Notes under the pieces: generated by a model
The model's database searches: none
Told to the model about the DNA's origin: nothing
What the model saw: the letters and a program-made list of their open reading frames with translations, nothing else
NCBI GenBank assembly: GCA_050692195.1
Contig: JBOGVA010000012.1
Location: forward strand, 1-7,960
Direction: 5' to 3'
Source of the DNA: JBOGVA01 sp050692195
Lineage (GTDB): Bacteria > Actinomycetota > UBA4738
Length of the DNA: 7,960 nucleotides
Made by a program: the position numbers and the translations under genes
Part shown: positions 4,696-7,960 of the stretch, in pieces
Position numbering within the stretch: position 1 is the stretch's first letter
Layout of the letters: the number at the start of each line of letters is the position of its first letter

Positions 4696-6663
4696 GTGAG
4701 CCAGCAGACCATCGAGGACCCAGTCGCCGCCGCCAGACAGGCGGCCGACCGCCACGCGTGGCAAGAGGCGTACGACCTCCTCTCTATCCTGGACCGGGAG
4801 GGCGGGCTGGACGGCGCCGGCCTCGAGTTGCTGGGGAGCATCGCCTGGTGGGCTGGCCATGCGGAGGAGTCGACCGAGGCCCGGGAGCGCGCCTTCGCCG
4901 CGTACCTGAAGGAAGGCGATCGCGCCCGGGCTGCTCACCTGGCCCTGGTGGTTGCCCGGGACCACGGCATGCGTCTGTCTTCTGCGGTGGCCCAGGGGTG
5001 GCGGGCCCGGGCAAGGCGGATCTTGGAAGAGGAGCCGGAGAGCTTCGCCCACGGGTACCTTGCTCTCACCGACGCATCGCGAGCGATCGACCAGGGCGAG
5101 TTCGACCGGGCGGCAGAGCAGGCGGCGAGGGGGGTGGACATCGGCGCCCGGTCCGGAGACCGGGACCTCCAGGCCTATGGACTCATGTACCAGGGGATGG
5201 CTCTGGTCAGACGGGGCGACATCGAGGAAGGACTCTCCCTCCTGGACGAGGCCACCGCCGCGGCGGTCGGCGGCGAGCTCAGCCCCTACGCCACGGGCAT
5301 CGTGTACTGCAACACCATCAGCACGTGCCGCGACCTCGCGGACTACCGGCGGGCCGGAGAGTGGACCGAGGTTGCCAAACGCTGGTGCGAGCGCCAGTCG
5401 ATCAGCGGGTTCCCCGGGGTTTGCCGCGTGCACCGGGCGGAGATCCTCGCGCTTCGCGGCGGCTGGGCAGAGGCGGAAGAAGAGGCCAAGCTGGCGTCGA
5501 AGGAACTCATGTCGTTCAAGGCTCTCCCCCTGGCCGCAGAGGGATTCAATGCAGTGGGCGAGGTCAGGCTGCGGATGGGGGACCTGGAAGGCGCAGAGGA
5601 GGCCTTCCGGGAGGCCCAGGACCTGGGGCACGATCCACAGCCTGGCCTGGCCCTCCTGCACCTGGCTCAAGGTCGGGTAGATGCCGCCATTTCCTCGATC
5701 CGGACGGCGCTGGCGGGACCCGCTTCGGAACGGCTGGGGCGGGCCCGGCTGCTCCCTTCTCAGGTCGAGATCGCCATCGAGGCGGGGGACCTGGAGGTGG
5801 CCAGGGCGGCCGCGGAGGAGCTGACCGCCATCGCTTCAGACTTCGGATCGCCCGCGCTTCACGCGGCGGCGCACGGAGCCCGGGGAGCGGTGCTTGTCGC
5901 TACCGGAGAGGCCGAGGAGGCTCTCCGGGAGTTCGGCCTGGCGCGGAAGCACTGGCAGGAGACTGAGGCTCCGTACGAGGTCGCCCGGGCCCGAATGGGA
6001 GTGGCGGCGGCGCACCGACTGCTCGGAGCTCTGGAGGACGCCGCGTTGGAGCTGGAGGCGGCCCGGTCGGCATTCGTCCGGCTCGGAGCGGTCCTTGATG
6101 CATCCCGCTGCGATCGGATGCTCGCGGAGCTCCGTGGCCAAGCAGAGAGGGGCGAACGGGTGCGACGCACGTTCGTGTTCACCGACATCGTGGGGTCCAC
6201 AGAACTGATGAGCGTGATAGGGGACGAGGCCTGGGAGGACGTCCGGCGGTGGCACGACCAGACCCTCCGAGCGCTTGTGGCGAGGCATGGCGGGCAGGAG
6301 GTGAACCACGTCGGCGACGGGTTCTTCCTGTCGTTTCCGGATCCTCGGTCCGCCGTGGAATGCGCCGTGGCCATCCAGCGGGCGCTGGCGGAGCACCGCC
6401 GGAAGGCGGGCTTCGCGCCGAGGGTCCGCATCGGCCTCCATGCCTCCGACGCGACCATGAGCAGGGATGGTTACCTCGGGCAAGGAGTGCATCAGGCTGC
6501 CCGGATCGGCGCCCTGGCCGGGCCGGGAGAGATCGTAGCCAGCGGGGAGACGCTGAACGACGGGGTCGGCTACCCGGTAGGCGAGCCCCTGTTGGTGGAG
6601 CTCAAAGGCATCGCGGATTCGGTCGAAGTCCGAACGATCCGGTGGTCGCCTTCCGAGGGCTAA
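4696..6663 (+). CDS. TPR-repeat protein with C-terminal class III adenylate/guanylate cyclase domain
   Basis: The 655-residue product starts at GTG. Residues about 8-480 are tandem helical, TPR-like repeats (for example AYDLLSILDREG, SIAWWAGHAEESTEARERAFAAYL, QGMALVRRGDIEEGLSLLDEA) that would bind a protein or signal partner. Residues about 490-650 are a class III nucleotidyl cyclase domain. FVFTDIVGST gives metal-binding Asp497, VGDGFF gives Asp541, VRIGLH is at 577-582, and GVHQAARI carries the transition-state Arg603. The position normally Asn (VNxAAR) is His599. The usual substrate-selecting Lys is Asn537, and the usual Asp is Gly592, so specificity cannot be read off and activity is not certain. 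No membrane segment, ATPase or kinase domain is visible, so it should be cytosolic. It probably makes cAMP or cGMP, or acts as a catalytically altered sensor. Its ribosome-binding site is weak (GGGCAGG close to the GTG). It is divergent from the beta-propeller gene. Confidence 0.88.
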   Translation: MSQQTIEDPVAAARQAADRHAWQEAYDLLSILDREGGLDGAGLELLGSIAWWAGHAEESTEARERAFAAYLKEGDRARAAHLALVVARDHGMRLSSAVAQGWRARARRILEEEPESFAHGYLALTDASRAIDQGEFDRAAEQAARGVDIGARSGDRDLQAYGLMYQGMALVRRGDIEEGLSLLDEATAAAVGGELSPYATGIVYCNTISTCRDLADYRRAGEWTEVAKRWCERQSISGFPGVCRVHRAEILALRGGWAEAEEEAKLASKELMSFKALPLAAEGFNAVGEVRLRMGDLEGAEEAFREAQDLGHDPQPGLALLHLAQGRVDAAISSIRTALAGPASERLGRARLLPSQVEIAIEAGDLEVARAAAEELTAIASDFGSPALHAAAHGARGAVLVATGEAEEALREFGLARKHWQETEAPYEVARARMGVAAAHRLLGALEDAALELEAARSAFVRLGAVLDASRCDRMLAELRGQAERGERVRRTFVFTDIVGSTELMSVIGDEAWEDVRRWHDQTLRALVARHGGQEVNHVGDGFFLSFPDPRSAVECAVAIQRALAEHRRKAGFAPRVRIGLHASDATMSRDGYLGQGVHQAARIGALAGPGEIVASGETLNDGVGYPVGEPLLVELKGIADSVEVRTIRWSPSEG

Positions 6664-6672
6664 TGGCGTCGG

Positions 6673-6678
6673 TAGACT
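6673..6678 (+). promoter_or_regulatory. Candidate -10 box of the tRNA-Arg gene
   Basis: TAGACT fits the actinobacterial TANNNT -10 pattern and would place the RNA start around 6685, three bases before the mature tRNA. No good -35 is visible at the usual distance, where the cyclase gene's last codons lie, so read-through from that gene is also possible. Confidence 0.4.
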
Positions 6679-6687
6679 GAAGGCGTC

Positions 6688-6760
6688 GCCCTCGTAGCTC
6701 AGTGGATAGAGCAACGGTTTCCTAAACCGTGTGTCGGAGGTTCGATTCCTCCCGGGGGCA
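6688..6760 (+). tRNA. tRNA-Arg (anticodon CCT)
   Basis: All arms fold. The acceptor stem GCCCTCG (6688-6694) pairs with CGGGGGC (6753-6759) with one G-T pair. The D-arm is GCTC/GAGC (6697-6700, 6709-6712). The anticodon stem ACGGT/ACCGT (6714-6718, 6726-6730) closes the loop TTCCTAA, giving anticodon CCT (6721-6723) that reads AGG. The variable loop is GTGTC and the T-arm is GGAGG-TTCGATT-CCTCC (6736-6752). The discriminator is A6760. CCA is not encoded: the next bases are CCG. Start and end follow the stem pairing. It lies 24 bases after the cyclase stop codon. Confidence 0.95.
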
Positions 6761-6778
6761 CCGGCCCCGGGGGCACCG
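6751..6778. repeat. Direct repeat of the tRNA-Arg 3' end, attachment-site-like
   Basis: CCCGGGGGCACCG occurs at 6751-6763, covering the last 10 bases of the tRNA, and again at 6766-6778, a 13-base exact copy offset by 15 bases. Duplication of a tRNA 3' end is the footprint left by tRNA-targeting integrases, although att copies normally flank a whole element. A small replication-slippage duplication is the simpler alternative. Confidence 0.5.
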
Positions 6779-6821
6779 ACTCTTGATCCTTCGCATTGTG
6801 AAAGTCCGGCACCGTGTTCCG

Positions 6822-6870
6822 GGTGATGCTCGACGTTCCGGCGTCACCTGAGCTCTGACAGGGTTTGTCA
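6822..6870. terminator. Two stem-loops after the broken small gene, possible terminator
   Basis: GGTGATGC (6822-6829) pairs with GCGTCACC (6841-6848) over eight positions with one G-T pair and an 11-base loop. TGACA (6856-6860) pairs with TGTCA (6866-6870) around GGGTT and overlaps the stop codon of the minus-strand gene. They lie just beyond the 3' end of that gene and between it and the tRNA. No T-run follows on either strand, so termination is only suggested. The rest of 6779-6867 shows nothing else. Confidence 0.3.
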
Positions 6871-7219
6871 CTCCACGCCGGAGGCTCGACGAAGCTGGGC
6901 AGCTGCCTGGTCGATTTCGCTCAGATCGTGCCCGATCAAGATCTCTCTCAGCCCCTCGTACACGGGCCAATGTGCGTGCTGAACGTCTGGATTCTTGGTG
7001 ATGGCTTCTCGGTATCGATCCATGTCTTCCCCAAGAAAATAGAACTCCCCTATCCAGCTCCTCAACGAGATGTCGGTCCGCGGCTACTCTGATCTTTGCC
7101 AGCCGGTCTAGGCAGCCCGACGCGCTAGTTCTTAGGCTCTGTCTTGCATGCCGTCGTTCCTTGCGCCGATCCATCCAAGAGCCGAGAACGGCCCCTGTGA
7201 TACGGTCAACAATCCCCAT
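6868..7219 (-). pseudogene. Small unrecognised gene broken by a one-base frameshift
   Basis: The reading starts at the ATG at 7219 with MGIVDRITGAVLGSWMDRRKE and looks protein-like through LDRLAKIRVAAD, to about 7080. The plausible sequence then continues in the next frame as RTDISLRSWIGEFYFLGED, then MDRYREAITKNPDVQH, and finally EIDQAAAQLRRASGVE with a stop at 6868-6870. Joined across one surplus base between about 7072 and 7085, this gives a protein of roughly 116 residues, mostly helical, with no visible signal peptide or known motif. The second frame has a TAG just upstream of the junction, so it is not an independent gene. Without the correction, the first frame runs antisense into the tRNA and ends in nonsense. 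I do not recognise the family. Either the gene is decaying or the assembly has a single-base error; programmed frameshifting is less likely because no slippery run is evident. Confidence 0.55.
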
Positions 7220-7224
7220 GTTGT

Positions 7225-7230
7225 CTCCCC
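7225..7230 (-). promoter_or_regulatory. Ribosome-binding site of the broken small gene
   Basis: GGGGAG on the minus strand ends 5 bases before the ATG at 7219. It supports this start and argues that the broken frame was once a real gene. A possible -10 (TAGAGT, 7273-7268 on the minus strand) lies about 50 bases upstream of the start codon. Confidence 0.55.
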
Positions 7231-7587
7231 GGATGGACGATCGAACCCGATGTGTCCGACGGACCTGACTCTACTCCTTGGCGGATCGGTCTTGACGTGT
7301 GGGCGATCAGGAAGTAGTTCACATTCCACGACAGCAGATGACTGCAGGCTGGCTCGCAAAGCTCACGCAGTTGGGCGATTCGCGTGATGGCCGAGCCTGT
7401 GCGATGGGCCAAGAGGCCGCCGCTGGCCGTTGCTTGAGCGAGCATGGGCCAGCTCTGGTCGGTGGCCGGACGCGCGAAGGCTAGGAGGGTTCGGCCGATC
7501 CGTGTGACGTGCAGTGCCCGCCGGAGTGCGCATTGAGGGGGCGGACCGCAGCAGGCGCTCTCGAACGTGCGCGCACGGACCGGCGGG
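7231..7587. other. Gene-poor stretch between the two damaged genes
   Basis: No convincing gene is visible. A minus-strand frame stays open across the whole stretch, but only as run-on from the frame-slipped rescue-factor gene, and its translation is low in recognisable structure. Near the left end an 11-base palindrome (GTCCG-A-CGGAC, 7254-7264) lies close to the predicted RNA start of the broken small gene. No insertion-sequence ends, tRNA or array were seen. Confidence 0.4.
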
Positions 7588-7960
7588 TCAGCTCGCGTCC
7601 TCGCCGGGCTCGCGACGCTTGCCTTGAGCTGCGAACGCAGCCGCTTGGCCTCGAGGCGTCTACGCACCGAGCTCGCGGTCCGGCGCGTCGGGGTGCGGTG
7701 GCGACGGGGGCGGGCCGCCGCATCCAATCGTTCGGCGAGACGCCGTACCGCTGCCTCGCGATTGCGCAATTGGGATCGATCGGTGCTGACGACGATCCGA
7801 AGCGAATCGCTGAGCGTGGCCCGCACACGGTCCGCGACCTCGCCTGAGGTCACCAGTGCGGCTAAGTCGACGACAAGCTCGACGCGGCTATCGGTGGTGT
7901 TCACGCCTTGGCCGCCGCGCCCGGTGCCCCGAGAAAAGCGCCAGGTCATCGCGGCGGCAG
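7588..7960 (-). CDS. arfB: ArfB/YaeJ-type ribosome-rescue peptidyl-tRNA hydrolase, partial, tail frameshifted
   Basis: This GGQ-domain protein hydrolyses peptidyl-tRNA on stalled ribosomes without a stop codon. From the ATG at 7949 it reads TWRFSRGTGRGGQGVNTTDS, with the catalytic GGQ at residues 12-14, then RVELVVDL, RIVVSTDRSQLRNREAAVRRL and a basic segment, EAKRLRSQLK. These follow release-factor-like rescue hydrolases in order. The frame is open upstream of the ATG to the window edge (three Ala codons), and relatives have a short lead before TWRFSR, so the start is probably outside the window. After QLK (7623) the basic tail continues only in another frame, as KRREPGEDAS with TGA at 7590-7588. 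One base appears to be missing near 7621-7625. As it stands the frame runs on to 7206 and gives an implausible 247-residue product. The basic tail enters the empty mRNA channel in characterised ArfB, so the break may matter. Confidence 0.75.

Noticed and set aside
4042..5670. Minus-strand open frame of 542 codons
   Set aside because: It runs antisense across the divergent intergenic region, the start of the beta-propeller gene and half of the cyclase gene. Its translation is Arg/Pro/His-rich with no domain. It is a high-GC shadow frame.
4530..5966. Plus-strand open frame of 478 codons over the cyclase gene
   Set aside because: It is a Gly/Arg/Pro-rich frame-shifted reading of the TPR region. 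The TPR frame has clear protein structure, so this one is a shadow.
5836..6714. Minus-strand open frame of 292 codons
   Set aside because: It is antisense to the cyclase domain, contains no recognisable motif, and starts inside the tRNA gene.
6755..6768. GGGGC-ACCG-GCCCC hairpin as tRNA terminator
   Set aside because: One arm is part of the tRNA acceptor stem, no T-run follows, and the symmetry is a by-product of the 13-base duplication.
6722..6867. C-terminal end of the minus-strand frame starting at 7219 (ends in EESNLRHTV)
   Set aside because: This ending is the antisense translation of the tRNA-Arg gene, a familiar false tail. The real protein-like sequence shifts frame and stops at 6868.
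7206..7587. Run-on C-terminal part of the 247-codon frame after the rescue-factor domain
   Set aside because: The sequence past the basic segment lacks structure and overlaps the start and ribosome-binding site of the neighbouring gene. The natural basic ending is in another frame with a stop at 7588.
7509..7847. Plus-strand open frame of 112 codons
   Set aside because: It is antisense to the GGQ-domain gene, which has a clear conserved motif order on the other strand.

Overview
This window is high-GC DNA with long open frames in third-position G/C-rich codons, GTG/TTG starts, sparse Shine-Dalgarno sites and at least one probable leaderless transcript. Together with a TPR-class III nucleotide cyclase and the style of the proteins, this suggests an actinobacterium (Actinomycetota), probably an environmental lineage. 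I cannot name a genus.

Left part (1-4505). A 3' fragment of an unrecognised plus-strand gene ends at 294 and converges on a block of four minus-strand genes, with a large stem-loop between them. In transcription order the block is: an exported SMP-30/gluconolactonase-like beta-propeller (4505-3597); a class I nitronate monooxygenase (3491-2463), apparently with its own leaderless promoter; a signal-anchored bactofilin-type beta-helix protein with a hydrophobic C-terminal half (2453-1275), 9 bases behind the monooxygenase; and an exported, strongly acidic repeat protein with a Gly-His-Gly-Lys tail (1126-392). Three of the four products are predicted to be exported or membrane-bound, so the block looks more like a cell-envelope neighbourhood than one metabolic pathway. 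No direct functional link between the genes can be proven from sequence.

Middle part (4506-6663). A 190-base divergent intergenic region carries a near-perfect palindrome and a candidate plus-strand promoter. It leads into a 655-residue protein with about 480 residues of TPR-like helical repeats and a C-terminal class III adenylate/guanylate cyclase domain. Both metal-binding aspartates and the transition-state arginine are present, but the usual substrate-selecting and ribose-orienting residues are replaced.

Right part (6664-7960). A tRNA-Arg with anticodon CCT follows the cyclase gene by 24 bases. The last 10 bases of the tRNA and the next 3 are repeated immediately downstream, as at an integrase attachment site or a small slippage duplication. 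Beyond it the sequence looks less GC-rich and the genes are damaged: a small unrecognised gene with a good ribosome-binding site but a one-base frame break (7219-6868), and a ribosome-rescue peptidyl-tRNA hydrolase of the ArfB/YaeJ type, cut by the window edge, whose basic C-terminal tail has slipped out of frame by one base. Whether these breaks are real decay or assembly errors cannot be decided here. No CRISPR array, transposase, integrase or recognisable defence system is visible.
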